The notes beneath the pieces are model-generated. The model searched no databases. It was not told where the DNA came from and saw only the letters and a program-made list of their open reading frames with translations. A program made the translations under genes and the position numbers. From Imperialibacter sp040222815 (GTDB lineage: Bacteria; Bacteroidota; Bacteroidia; Cytophagales; Cyclobacteriaceae), in contig NZ_JAVKCH010000019.1 of NCBI RefSeq assembly GCF_040222815.1, positions 408,012-472,011 on the forward strand: a DNA stretch of 64,000 bases, written 5' to 3'. Of the stretch, positions 22,991-31,868 are shown in pieces. Every line of letters begins with the position of its first letter. Position 1 is the stretch's first letter.

Positions 22991-25957
22991 ATGAAAACCA
23001 AGCTTGGAATTATTATTTGCCTGTTGGCCCTGGCGGCTTGCACGCAAAACAAGGAAACAAATTACGAATTAAAAAAGGCGGAAAGCGGCGGCTTCACGTA
23101 TGAATACGTTGATGGCGACCCTTTAAAAACAAGGATTTATACCCTGAGCAATGGGCTCAAAGTCTATTTGAGCGATTACAAAAATGAGCCTCGCATTCAA
23201 ACAGCCATAGCCGTGAAAGCTGGTGGTAAAAACGATCCAGCTGACAATACTGGCCTGGCCCACTATCTGGAGCATATGATGTTCAAGGGCACAGCCACCT
23301 TTGGCACACAAGACTGGGAAACCGAGAGCGTGCTGGTCGACAGTGTGGAAGCACTTTTCAACCAATACAAAGAAATTTCTGACCCGGATGAACGCAAAAA
23401 GCATTACAGTATCATTGACCAGGTGTCGATTGAAGCATCTAAATATGCGATAGCCAATGAATATGATAAGATGGTTTCCGGTATCGGAGCCAAGGGCACC
23501 AATGCTTATACGACTAATGACCGCACAGTTTACATTAACGACATACCTGCCAATCAGCTGGAAAACTGGCTGAAAATTGAGTCTAACAGATTTCAGATGA
23601 TTGTCAATCGCCTGTTTCATACAGAATTAGAAGCAGTGTATGAGGAGAAAAACCGCAGCCTCGACAGCGACATCTGGAAGGGATTTGAGGCAATGCTGAG
23701 TGCTTTGTTCAAAGAGCATCCTTACGGTACCCAAACAGTGATTGGCACCATCGATCACCTCAAGAATCCATCCATTACTGAGATCAAAAACTATTTCTAT
23801 AAGTATTATGTGCCCAACAACGTGGGCATTTGCCTAAGTGGCGATCTGGATTTCGATGCCACCATTGCATTGATCGACAAATACTTTGGAAGCTGGAAGG
23901 CCAATGAAACGCTACCGACATGGAAGCCTGTGCAGGAAGCGCCTCTCACAGCACCAATTGTAACTGAGGTGTTGGGGCCAGATGCGGAACGCATCATGAT
24001 GGGTTTTCGATTACCCGGCAGATCTAGTAAAGACTATGTGATGGTGAGGTTAATAGATAATATGCTCAGCAACAGCCAGGCTGGTCTGGTAGACCTTGAT
24101 CTTGTGAAACAACAAAAAGTACTGGAGGCGTCCACCTTCGTGTACGACATGAATGATTATAGCATGCAGGTGCTGATGGCCAGCCCCAAAGACGGCCAAA
24201 CACTGGATCAGCTCCGTGACCTTTTTCTGGAAGAGCTTGAGAAAATTAAGACAGGCAACTTCGACGACTGGCTGATTTCGGCTGTAGTGAACGACCTGAA
24301 AAAGAACCAGCTCAATCAGTACCAGTACAATTGGGCACGATCCAACGACCTGGTGGTGGCTTTCACTGGCAACATGCCCTGGGGCGACTTTGTGTCGGAG
24401 TTCGACCGGATGTCGAAAGTGACAAAAGAAGATGTGATGGCTTACGCCAAAGCTAATTTTGGTGACAACTATGCGCTTGTTTACAAACGGACGGGTAAAG
24501 ACCCGAATGCGCAGCAGGTGGAAAAACCTGAGATCACAAAGGTGGAACTGAACCGGGAAGCCAAGTCTCCTTTTCATGAAGCAATTATCAACAACGAACC
24601 GCCAAAGTTGAAGCCGTTGTTCGTGGACTACGACAAAGACATTGAAAAGCTGACAATGAAAAATGACCTGGAGGTGCTCTATACCCGCAATGATGAGAAC
24701 GATTTGTTCGACTTGTACTATAAGGCAAACTTTGGTACGAATATCGACCCGAAAATAAAAGTAGCTGTTGACTACCTTGAGTTTGTTGGTACGCCAACTC
24801 ATTCTGCTGAAGAAATCCAGAAGGAGCTTTTCAAACTCGGTTGCAGCTTCTCAGTATTTTCTTCGGCTGAGGAAAGCTATGTAATGCTTACAGGGCTTTC
24901 TGAACACATGGAAAAGGCGATGGAAATCTTCGAAGACTTGCTCGCCAACGCCCAGCCGGACGAGGAGGCGCTGGCCAAACTGAAAGACAGGATACTGAAA
25001 GAAAGAGAAGATCAGAAAAAGAACAAATCAGCCATACTTTTCAGCGGGCTAATGAACTACGGACTTTACGGGGATCAGTCGCCATTTACCAACGTGGTGT
25101 CCAATACTGAACTGATGAACCTCAATTCGGAGGAACTGCTTGGCCTCACCAAAAACTTCACCAAGACGACACACAAGGTGTTGTATTACGGGCCAGTAGA
25201 TTCGAAAAGGCTTGTGAATATATTGAACACCAGGCATACTTTGCCAGAAACCATGTTGCCGCTTCCGGAGCCAAAGGAATTCGCCAAGCAGGAGGTTGAC
25301 AAGCCAAAAGTTTTCTGGGCCGACTACGACATGGTGCAGGAAGAAATTCTGTTCCTGACAAAAGGCGAGGAATTTGACGTGCAGCTAATGCCGGAAACAG
25401 AGCTCTACAATGAGTATTTCGGAGGTAACATGGGCTCTATTGTTTTTCAGGAGATAAGAGAGGCACAAGGTCTGGCCTATTCCGTTTGGGCCAATTATTC
25501 AACCGCTGATGAACAAGGCAAAAGCGATCACTTCTTTGCTTACATAGGCACACAAGCCGACAAGCAAAACCAAGCTGTGCCAGCTTTGCTAAATATTATT
25601 GAAAACCTTCCAGCATCAGAAAATGGTTTGGCAACTGCAAAAAAGTCAATCATGAGCCAAATCGAGAGCGAACGAATTACTCGTGGGAGCAAGCTTTTTA
25701 ATTACGAGAGTGCCAGAGATATGGGGCTGGATCATGATATCAGACAGGATATTTACGAAAAGATTCCGACCATGACCATGGAGGATGTCGTCGCCTTTCA
25801 GAAGCAATATGTGAAAGGAAAGAAGTATAACATGATGGTGCTGGGCGACAAGGACAAGATCGACTTCAAGGGTCTTCAGCAATACGGTGAAGTGAAGCAG
25901 TTGACCCTGGAAGAGCTATTTGGCTACGACAAGGTAGAGAAGATTAATATTCAGTAA
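22991..25957 (+). CDS. M16-family zinc metalloprotease, lipoprotein
   Basis: A 988-residue protein with two fused M16 (insulinase/pitrilysin-like) halves, four domains in all. Signal peptide and lipobox LALAAC (Cys17) anchor it to a membrane, facing the periplasm. The inverted zinc motif HYLEH lies at 91-95 (His91, Glu94, His95), with the distal Glu expected in the stretch after VYEEKNR. The C-terminal half carries the R/Y substrate-binding style segment EIREAQGLAYSV and lacks HxxEH, as normal. Such enzymes degrade peptides or signal peptides in the envelope. A good terminator follows. Confidence 0.9.
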   Translation: MKTKLGIIICLLALAACTQNKETNYELKKAESGGFTYEYVDGDPLKTRIYTLSNGLKVYLSDYKNEPRIQTAIAVKAGGKNDPADNTGLAHYLEHMMFKGTATFGTQDWETESVLVDSVEALFNQYKEISDPDERKKHYSIIDQVSIEASKYAIANEYDKMVSGIGAKGTNAYTTNDRTVYINDIPANQLENWLKIESNRFQMIVNRLFHTELEAVYEEKNRSLDSDIWKGFEAMLSALFKEHPYGTQTVIGTIDHLKNPSITEIKNYFYKYYVPNNVGICLSGDLDFDATIALIDKYFGSWKANETLPTWKPVQEAPLTAPIVTEVLGPDAERIMMGFRLPGRSSKDYVMVRLIDNMLSNSQAGLVDLDLVKQQKVLEASTFVYDMNDYSMQVLMASPKDGQTLDQLRDLFLEELEKIKTGNFDDWLISAVVNDLKKNQLNQYQYNWARSNDLVVAFTGNMPWGDFVSEFDRMSKVTKEDVMAYAKANFGDNYALVYKRTGKDPNAQQVEKPEITKVELNREAKSPFHEAIINNEPPKLKPLFVDYDKDIEKLTMKNDLEVLYTRNDENDLFDLYYKANFGTNIDPKIKVAVDYLEFVGTPTHSAEEIQKELFKLGCSFSVFSSAEESYVMLTGLSEHMEKAMEIFEDLLANAQPDEEALAKLKDRILKEREDQKKNKSAILFSGLMNYGLYGDQSPFTNVVSNTELMNLNSEELLGLTKNFTKTTHKVLYYGPVDSKRLVNILNTRHTLPETMLPLPEPKEFAKQEVDKPKVFWADYDMVQEEILFLTKGEEFDVQLMPETELYNEYFGGNMGSIVFQEIREAQGLAYSVWANYSTADEQGKSDHFFAYIGTQADKQNQAVPALLNIIENLPASENGLATAKKSIMSQIESERITRGSKLFNYESARDMGLDHDIRQDIYEKIPTMTMEDVVAFQKQYVKGKKYNMMVLGDKDKIDFKGLQQYGEVKQLTLEELFGYDKVEKINIQ

Positions 25958-25972
25958 AGCATTATTGATTGC

Positions 25973-26012
25973 CGGAGCTTTCGCCCAGCCAGGTCGGGAG
26001 CTCCGTTTTTTT
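25973..26012 (+). terminator. Intrinsic terminator of the M16 protease gene
   Basis: Stem CGGAGCT (25973-25979) / AGCTCCG (25999-26005) followed by seven T (26006-26012). It is functional on the plus strand only and sits between convergent genes, its T-run touching the nagA stop. Confidence 0.8.
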
Positions 26013-27156
26013 ACGTTTCAAAAGCCAATGCTCCGCACTTGTAGACCTTTTGAACACTTATCTTTTCTTCAAAAGTAAAGATGACAGCGTCTTCCCAAGC
26101 TAGTTTGTTGGGCTCTCTGTAGGTGTTCATCAAACTGTCTGGAATGACCGATGCCATTTTCCAGGCCTGGCTTAAGCTTGCCACTTGATGTGTTACCAGG
26201 CATTCCACATTCTGAAGCAATGTCATGGCGGCACCTGCAAGCAGTCCGTTTCCACCCTCCATACTCAGTCGACCATTAGGTTCGAGCTTCACCTGGCCAC
26301 CAATATGAGTGTTGTAAACACTAGGCTTCATGCCAGTAAATAGGGTGGCATCGCTCACTAAAAAGCAGTTCTTGCCTTTTGCCTTGATAACGACTTTCAT
26401 GAAACTATCAGGGAGGTGGAAACCATCGGCGATAATGCTGGCATAAAGCCCTTCCTGAGCCAGTTGCTCCCAAATAATATTGGGGTGCCTCGGTAGCATA
26501 AGTGGAACCGCATTGCCGATATGCGTTGACAAGGTGGCCCCGGCAGCAACTGCTTTTTGAATTTGTTGTGGGGAAGCCAGGCTATGACCTATTGACACCA
26601 GCACTCTACTTTTTACTGCGCTGGAAATAAACGCTGCCGAGTTGTCCCACTCAGGGGAAAGGGTAATCATCTTGATCCGGTTGCCGGCAGCTTTCTGAAA
26701 CCGCATGAACAGCTCCCAGTCCGGTGCTTTCACATATTTTTTATTATGTGCACCTCTGGCCCCCTCTTCTTTCGAAATGAAAGGCCCTTCAAGATGGATG
26801 CCAGCAACGCACTGGCCAAGCAAGTCATGTTGACGGCAGGCTTCGTTGATGGTGGCCAGCAGCTGGCAGATGTTTTCGTCGGAATTGGTAATGATAGTAG
26901 GGAAGAAAGTGGTTACGCCGTGGCTCAATAGGTATTTAGCTGCATTCCAAAGATCGTCTGCGGTCAGAGAGGTATCATTGAAGTCGATGCCGTTAACGCC
27001 GTTTACCTGAAGATCCACAAGGCCGGGGCCCACAAACAAAACCTGGTCAGACAGGGAATGTGATTTTGATAAAGCCGATATTCCGTTGGTGGCATTCACT
27101 TTTACGTGGCGACCATTAAGGCAGTCGATAGCTTCTATAAATGACGCTTCTTTCAT
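26011..27156 (-). CDS. nagA: N-acetylglucosamine-6-phosphate deacetylase
   Basis: A 381-residue amidohydrolase-superfamily TIM barrel. Signatures: PGLVDLQVNGVNG near the N-terminus, HLEGPF with the metal-ligand Glu, GHS, THIGNAVPLMLPRHP with ligand His, and ADGFHLP plus VSDA near the catalytic Asp. It converts GlcNAc-6-P to GlcN-6-P and acetate. Length matches the family. Its start overlaps the end of nagB by four bases. It is the last gene of a six-gene leftward amino-sugar cluster. Confidence 0.94.
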   Translation of the reverse strand: MKEASFIEAIDCLNGRHVKVNATNGISALSKSHSLSDQVLFVGPGLVDLQVNGVNGIDFNDTSLTADDLWNAAKYLLSHGVTTFFPTIITNSDENICQLLATINEACRQHDLLGQCVAGIHLEGPFISKEEGARGAHNKKYVKAPDWELFMRFQKAAGNRIKMITLSPEWDNSAAFISSAVKSRVLVSIGHSLASPQQIQKAVAAGATLSTHIGNAVPLMLPRHPNIIWEQLAQEGLYASIIADGFHLPDSFMKVVIKAKGKNCFLVSDATLFTGMKPSVYNTHIGGQVKLEPNGRLSMEGGNGLLAGAAMTLLQNVECLVTHQVASLSQAWKMASVIPDSLMNTYREPNKLAWEDAVIFTFEEKISVQKVYKCGALAFET

Positions 27157-27899
27157 CGGTTAATTGGAATATAACTTTCTCCAAATGAATCAGGATCAAG
27201 AAAGAGATGGCAGCCGCCGTGCTTTCTCAGGATCGAAGCGGGGCAGGTGGTGGCAATGGGGCCATGAAGGGTAGCTGCAACGGCCGCTCTTTTGTTTTTA
27301 CCTGGCACTACGCAAAACAAGCTCTTTCCAGCCATTAGTGTGGAAATAGTAAGCGTAAGTGCATGCGTAGGCACGGCGTCGAAAGATGGGAAACACCCGT
27401 CGTTGACCTGCTGCTGACGACAGGGAACATCCAACTCTACCACCTTCACTGTTTCAGGGTCGTTAAAATCCGCAACAGGTGGGTCGTTGAAGGCAATGTG
27501 GCCGTTTTCTCCTATGCCCAGACAGATGATGTCGATAGGCTTTTCGGTCAAAAGCTGAGCGTATCTTTCAACTTCATTGTCCCCGCCGTTTCCGTCGAGG
27601 AGGTTGATTTGCTTTAATGGGACATGATCAAACAAATGGCTCTTCAGATAGTAGCCAAAAGACTGCGGCGACCCGGCAGGCAGCCCTACGTACTCATCCA
27701 TGTGGAAAGCCACCACCTTTTGCCACGGAATAAATTCACTCTCTTTCAGAAAGTCGAGCACCTCATTTTGTGAAGGAGCAGCGGCAAATATCATCCGCAC
27801 TTCGCCTTGTTTTTTTAACAGGTTTAGTATCTCTTGTTCTACTGCCTTCCCCGCAGCAACCCCCATCTCCCTTCTATCTTTGCATACTTTAACCTTCAT
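27153..27899 (-). CDS. nagB: Glucosamine-6-phosphate deaminase
   Basis: A 248-residue member of the NagB/RpiA/6PGL fold. The motifs HMDEYVGL, LGIGENGHIAFNDPP and FPSFDAVPTHALTLT carry the catalytic Asp/His/Glu set. It converts GlcN-6-P to fructose-6-P and ammonia. It is shorter than the allosteric E. coli enzyme (about 266 residues) and resembles the compact non-allosteric type. It overlaps nagA by four bases and the upstream transporter by eleven, so the three are translationally linked. Confidence 0.93.
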   Translation of the reverse strand: MKVKVCKDRREMGVAAGKAVEQEILNLLKKQGEVRMIFAAAPSQNEVLDFLKESEFIPWQKVVAFHMDEYVGLPAGSPQSFGYYLKSHLFDHVPLKQINLLDGNGGDNEVERYAQLLTEKPIDIICLGIGENGHIAFNDPPVADFNDPETVKVVELDVPCRQQQVNDGCFPSFDAVPTHALTLTISTLMAGKSLFCVVPGKNKRAAVAATLHGPIATTCPASILRKHGGCHLFLDPDSFGESYIPINR

Positions 27900-29361
27900 G
27901 CTCCAATGATTTTAGCAGACCGCTTACGGCTTCAGAAACCGGTTTGCTCCGGTTCAGCAGCCCGAGGCCGATAAACACGAATAAAGATACAATCAATGGC
28001 AAGGCCACAGCAAGTGCCAGGCTGGTAATTTCAATGTTCTTGGTGGCAATGAAAGTGACAAAACCCGCCGCAATTGACCCAATCGCAGCCAGTGGCCCGC
28101 AGTGCCTGAACATAGGCAACATACCAAACAGCATGGGCACGGCAATAGGCCCTACCAAAGCACCAAACCAGGTGACAATAAGACCAAACACGCCTCCAAA
28201 GCGTTCGTTTTGGGAGGCCACCACCAGTGTCATCAGCGTGAAGATGAAGGTGGTTGCTCTGGCCACCACCAGCGAGGTGCGCTTTTCTTTCAGCCTTTTC
28301 GACAGCACGGGCAGTATGTCTCTCGTGAGCACCGCCGAAATGGTGTTGATGTCGGAGGAAGTCATCGTCATTGTATTGGCAAAAAGAGATGCCACCACCA
28401 AGCCGACCAGGCCTGCGGGCAGTAGTTTCAACGTCAGCAGCCCATACGACTGGGTTGGGTCTTCTAGTCCCGGCAAAATAAGAGGGGCCGCCCACATAGG
28501 GAGGAATAGAATCAAAGGCCAGATCAGGTAGAGGCTACCGGACAGGTAGGCCGCTCTTTTGGCTTGGGTTTCATTTGGCGATGAAATGTAGCGGGTGGCG
28601 AGGTTCCAGGTACCGCCATTGTAGCTGAGGAAATTGATGCAGAGAAAAGCCAGTGCAAACCCAACGGTATATGGACTGTTGAAAGGCTGACTGTTGCCTT
28701 CTGGCAGTTCGTTCCAAAAGGTGAGAATCTCATTCCATCCTCCCAGGTGCCGAACAACCATGACCAGCATAATGAGACCAGCTAAAATTTGCACGATAAA
28801 CTGAGCGAAGTCCGTAATAATTACGGCCCATAGACCGCCGAACGTGACGTAAATGAGAGAAACACCTCCGGAAATGAGAATGCCATAAATGAGCGGAAGC
28901 CCCGTAAATACATTAAGCAACACAGCGATGGCTGTCCACTTGGCACCCACATCAAATAGCTTTAACAGTACCCCGCTCCAGGCCATGATTTGTTGGGTGA
29001 GGAGGTTGTAGCGAACAGTGAGGTATTCCAGCGGTGACTGTATTTGCAGACGTTTTCGCAGCCGAACCCAGAGGACGGGAAATAGCCTTGCACTTAGAAG
29101 GACGGTGATGCCGATGGTAAAGGCCCACCACACATAAATAGAGAACCCGTGCGTGTAGGCAAGGCTGGCGTATGCTACAAATACTGCGCCGCTGTAGCCC
29201 GAAACGTGATGGGAAATGCCCGACAGCCACCAGGGTAGCTGTCCACTGGCCACGAAGTAGTCTTCGGCTGTTTTGTTCCTGGTCATCGACCACAGGCCGA
29301 TCACCAACATAAGCACGAAGAGTAAGCCGATTACGATAAAATCAGGAGTGCTTAGTTGCAA
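27889..29361 (-). CDS. Sodium:solute symporter (SSS family)
   Basis: A 490-residue inner-membrane transporter with about 13-14 hydrophobic helices and the SSS-type N-terminus (DYFVASGQLPWWLSGIS) and Na+-site-rich helix VSLIYVTFGGLWAVIITDF. SSS members bring in sugars, amino acids or sialic acid. Overlap with nagB suggests an amino sugar or its derivative as substrate. It is the fourth gene of the cluster; the preceding Gfo/Idh/MocA gene ends 37 bases upstream. Family certain, substrate inferred from context. Confidence 0.9.
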   Translation of the reverse strand: MQLSTPDFIVIGLLFVLMLVIGLWSMTRNKTAEDYFVASGQLPWWLSGISHHVSGYSGAVFVAYASLAYTHGFSIYVWWAFTIGITVLLSARLFPVLWVRLRKRLQIQSPLEYLTVRYNLLTQQIMAWSGVLLKLFDVGAKWTAIAVLLNVFTGLPLIYGILISGGVSLIYVTFGGLWAVIITDFAQFIVQILAGLIMLVMVVRHLGGWNEILTFWNELPEGNSQPFNSPYTVGFALAFLCINFLSYNGGTWNLATRYISSPNETQAKRAAYLSGSLYLIWPLILFLPMWAAPLILPGLEDPTQSYGLLTLKLLPAGLVGLVVASLFANTMTMTSSDINTISAVLTRDILPVLSKRLKEKRTSLVVARATTFIFTLMTLVVASQNERFGGVFGLIVTWFGALVGPIAVPMLFGMLPMFRHCGPLAAIGSIAAGFVTFIATKNIEITSLALAVALPLIVSLFVFIGLGLLNRSKPVSEAVSGLLKSLEHEG

Positions 29362-29398
29362 AGTAGCGGTTGGTTAGGGTAAAAGAATTCTGTTGTCA

Positions 29399-30418
29399 TC
29401 AACCTCTCGCTTTGTCCATTACTTCCGCCAGGGTCACCTTGCTGCCACCACGTCGTTTGCTCTCATCGGCAGCTTCCATAAAGGCGTATATCTCCAGGGT
29501 TTCCTCTGGGCTAACCGGTGCTTTCCCTGTTTTTAAGAACTTGATGACTTCCACCAGCAGGGGCCGGTAGCCATCGTAAGGCCCAACTGGCGCAATGCCA
29601 TTCTCGCCGAAGACAGTACCTCCATAACCTGTTTTCTCCTTGCGCATACCCCTGAATGTTCCAATCCGGTTGTCGTTCCACACACCAACCACAATGTCTG
29701 TGTCGGGTGTTTGCGTCCTGGTCACTTCTTTGCAGCCTGCTCCCATCACGGTAAAAAGCGATTCCACTCCGTGAATGCCGTACCAGAAGAAGTCGGGATG
29801 GTGAGGCTCCAAATGTGCCGGGCTGTAAGTGTCTGCACCTTGTACCTTGCCCACGAGCTTCCCTTCTCTGGCCTCATTGGCGTCTTTCATATAGCGAAGT
29901 GAGGAGGCTGAGAAGATGGGAACTCCGGCTGCGGCAGCTTCTTTGTAAATGGTGACGCAATCTTTTAGTGAGGCTGCCACTGGCTTGTCAACGAACATAG
30001 GCTTTTTCGCCTTGATTACTTGCCTGGCCTGCTCAAGGTGTAGCCTCCCATCATTGGTTTCAAGCAGAATGACATCGGTTTTATCAAGTAGCTCTTTGAT
30101 GGAGCTGGTGATTTCTACCCCCAGCTTCTTCACATCTTCAATGTATCCTGGAATGCGGCTCACACTCGATTCAATGTCGGCGCTGCCATGGGGGTAAGCT
30201 GCCACTACCCTGTAACCAGCCAGGTCGTCGACCACCTCCGGGTCGTTGAGCAATTTGGTAAAGGCCACACTGTGCGAGGTGTCGAGGCCGATAATACCAA
30301 CCCGCACTGGTTTTGCCTGGAACAAACTCCGGGCGGAAGCCTCGTTAGCCAAAATGCCAAACCCGACTCCCGCCACGGCCGATTTCTTTAAAAATGTTCT
30401 TCTATTGAAGGGTATCAT
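29399..30418 (-). CDS. Tat-exported Gfo/Idh/MocA-family oxidoreductase (short form)
   Basis: A 339-residue protein. The twin-arginine signal NRRTFLKKSAVAGVG indicates folded export to the periplasm with a bound nucleotide cofactor. The Rossmann half begins VRVGIIGLDTSHS (GxxxxS in place of the more usual GxGxxG). The family Lys motif appears as FVDKPVAA. The C-terminal alpha/beta domain has SPAHLEPHHPDFFWYGIHGVE. Relatives act on glycosides or polyols. It is followed after 37 bases by the SSS gene and preceded after 23 bases by another oxidoreductase of the same superfamily, so the pair probably works in one pathway. Confidence 0.82.
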   Translation of the reverse strand: MIPFNRRTFLKKSAVAGVGFGILANEASARSLFQAKPVRVGIIGLDTSHSVAFTKLLNDPEVVDDLAGYRVVAAYPHGSADIESSVSRIPGYIEDVKKLGVEITSSIKELLDKTDVILLETNDGRLHLEQARQVIKAKKPMFVDKPVAASLKDCVTIYKEAAAAGVPIFSASSLRYMKDANEAREGKLVGKVQGADTYSPAHLEPHHPDFFWYGIHGVESLFTVMGAGCKEVTRTQTPDTDIVVGVWNDNRIGTFRGMRKEKTGYGGTVFGENGIAPVGPYDGYRPLLVEVIKFLKTGKAPVSPEETLEIYAFMEAADESKRRGGSKVTLAEVMDKARG

Positions 30419-30441
30419 AAAAAGGAAGTCTTTTGTAAAAG

Positions 30442-31776
30442 TTAAACTTTTGGTTCCCAGCCTGGCTCATAGCTGCGTTTCCACAGCGCCATGGCTTCAT
30501 CGTCGCCGATCACATTTCCGTTTTCAGAATTGCAGTTCAACGACCGGCCCACCCTTTGGGAAATATTGCCAAGGTGGCAGAGTAAAACACTTTTTCTGGA
30601 ATCTTTATAATCTGAAACAGGCGTTTTTCCTTCCTTGATGGATTTGTAGAAGTCAGCGATATGGTCAGCATCCAGGTCGAAGCCGGGGCCTGTAGCGTCC
30701 AATGGTTTGCCTGTATTTTCGGCGCTTGCTTTCTTCACGAGCTTGTCCTGATTGTCATACACCACATAGCTGTTACCGTCAATCACCAGTGTGCCATTTT
30801 CTCCATGGAAGGAAACACCTGTGGAGGCGCCTTCAAGCCGGTGGCCGTTGCAGCTTCTCCCTTCCCAGGAGATGGTTTTATTGTCGGCGAAGTCCCACAG
30901 CGTCATTTGCGTGTCCGGCGTTTGCCAGTCGTCTTTGTAGGCATACCGGCCGCCCTGCGAGCTAACCTTGGCCGGAAATTCTACGCCAAGACCCAGGCGG
31001 CACAAATCGACAAAGTGGGTGCCATTGTTCAGCAGCTCACCAGTGCCCCAGTGCCAGAACCAGTGCCAGTTGTAGTGAATGAGGTTATCTTTGTATGGCA
31101 TTCGTGGTGCCGGGCCCTGCCACATGTCGAAGTCGAGGCCAGCAGGAACTGCCACCGCCTTTCCGTAGCCAATAGATGCCCGGGTGTTGGCATACCAGCC
31201 TTTCGCCAGGTACACATTGCCAATAATGCCGTTTTTGAGTTCTCCAAGAGCCTCAGCCACAAAAGGCCACGACCGTCGCTGGTTGCCCATTTTCACAACC
31301 TTGCCATATTTCATGGAGGCCGAAGCGACCATTTCTCCCTCATAGGGGTTGTGGCTTCCGGGCTTTTCTACGTAAACATTTTTCCCCGCACTTAGTGCCA
31401 GTAGTGAGGCTGGTGCATGCCAGTGGTCGGGGGCTGCAATGACCAATGCATCCACACCTTTATCGTCGAGCACTTTCCGGAAATCTTTGACAGCCTTGGG
31501 AGCTTTCTTCTGGCCAGCGTCTGCCACGGCCTTCAGCCCATTGGCCATGGCATTATCGTCCACATCGCAGATGTAGGCGACTTCTATCCCTGGTGTTTTG
31601 GTGAACCCCGTCGCCAGCGCAGAGCCCCTTGAGTTGACACCCATAATGCCAACCACAAGCTTGTCGCTGGCGGGTGTACTAAAGGCGTTGTAGCCGTGGC
31701 TGCCCAGCAAGCCAATGCCAACACTGGCTGCCGTGGTTTTTTTCAGGAAGTCTCTTCTGTTCTGATTTGCTGACAT
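30442..31776 (-). CDS. Tat-exported Gfo/Idh/MocA-family oxidoreductase (long form)
   Basis: A 444-residue protein with twin-arginine signal NRRDFLKKTTAASVGIG. The Rossmann start is VVGIMGVNSRGSA, the catalytic-Lys motif is VYVEKPGSHN, and the characteristic APDHWHAPASLLAL precedes it. The C-terminal half includes WHWFWHWGTGELLNNGTHFVD and many Trp residues, as in periplasmic glycoside-oxidising or alpha-N-acetylgalactosaminidase-type relatives. NAD-dependent glycosidase chemistry is therefore possible. It precedes the shorter paralogue by 23 bases. Family sure; reaction unknown. Confidence 0.85.
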   Translation of the reverse strand: MSANQNRRDFLKKTTAASVGIGLLGSHGYNAFSTPASDKLVVGIMGVNSRGSALATGFTKTPGIEVAYICDVDDNAMANGLKAVADAGQKKAPKAVKDFRKVLDDKGVDALVIAAPDHWHAPASLLALSAGKNVYVEKPGSHNPYEGEMVASASMKYGKVVKMGNQRRSWPFVAEALGELKNGIIGNVYLAKGWYANTRASIGYGKAVAVPAGLDFDMWQGPAPRMPYKDNLIHYNWHWFWHWGTGELLNNGTHFVDLCRLGLGVEFPAKVSSQGGRYAYKDDWQTPDTQMTLWDFADNKTISWEGRSCNGHRLEGASTGVSFHGENGTLVIDGNSYVVYDNQDKLVKKASAENTGKPLDATGPGFDLDADHIADFYKSIKEGKTPVSDYKDSRKSVLLCHLGNISQRVGRSLNCNSENGNVIGDDEAMALWKRSYEPGWEPKV

Positions 31777-31868
31777 AACATTGTAGTATTAGTAGATGTC
31801 AACAATATACTGAAAAGGTCATCCAAAATCATGGCCGTTTATCAAGCAGTTGGCCATGCAAAGTAGGC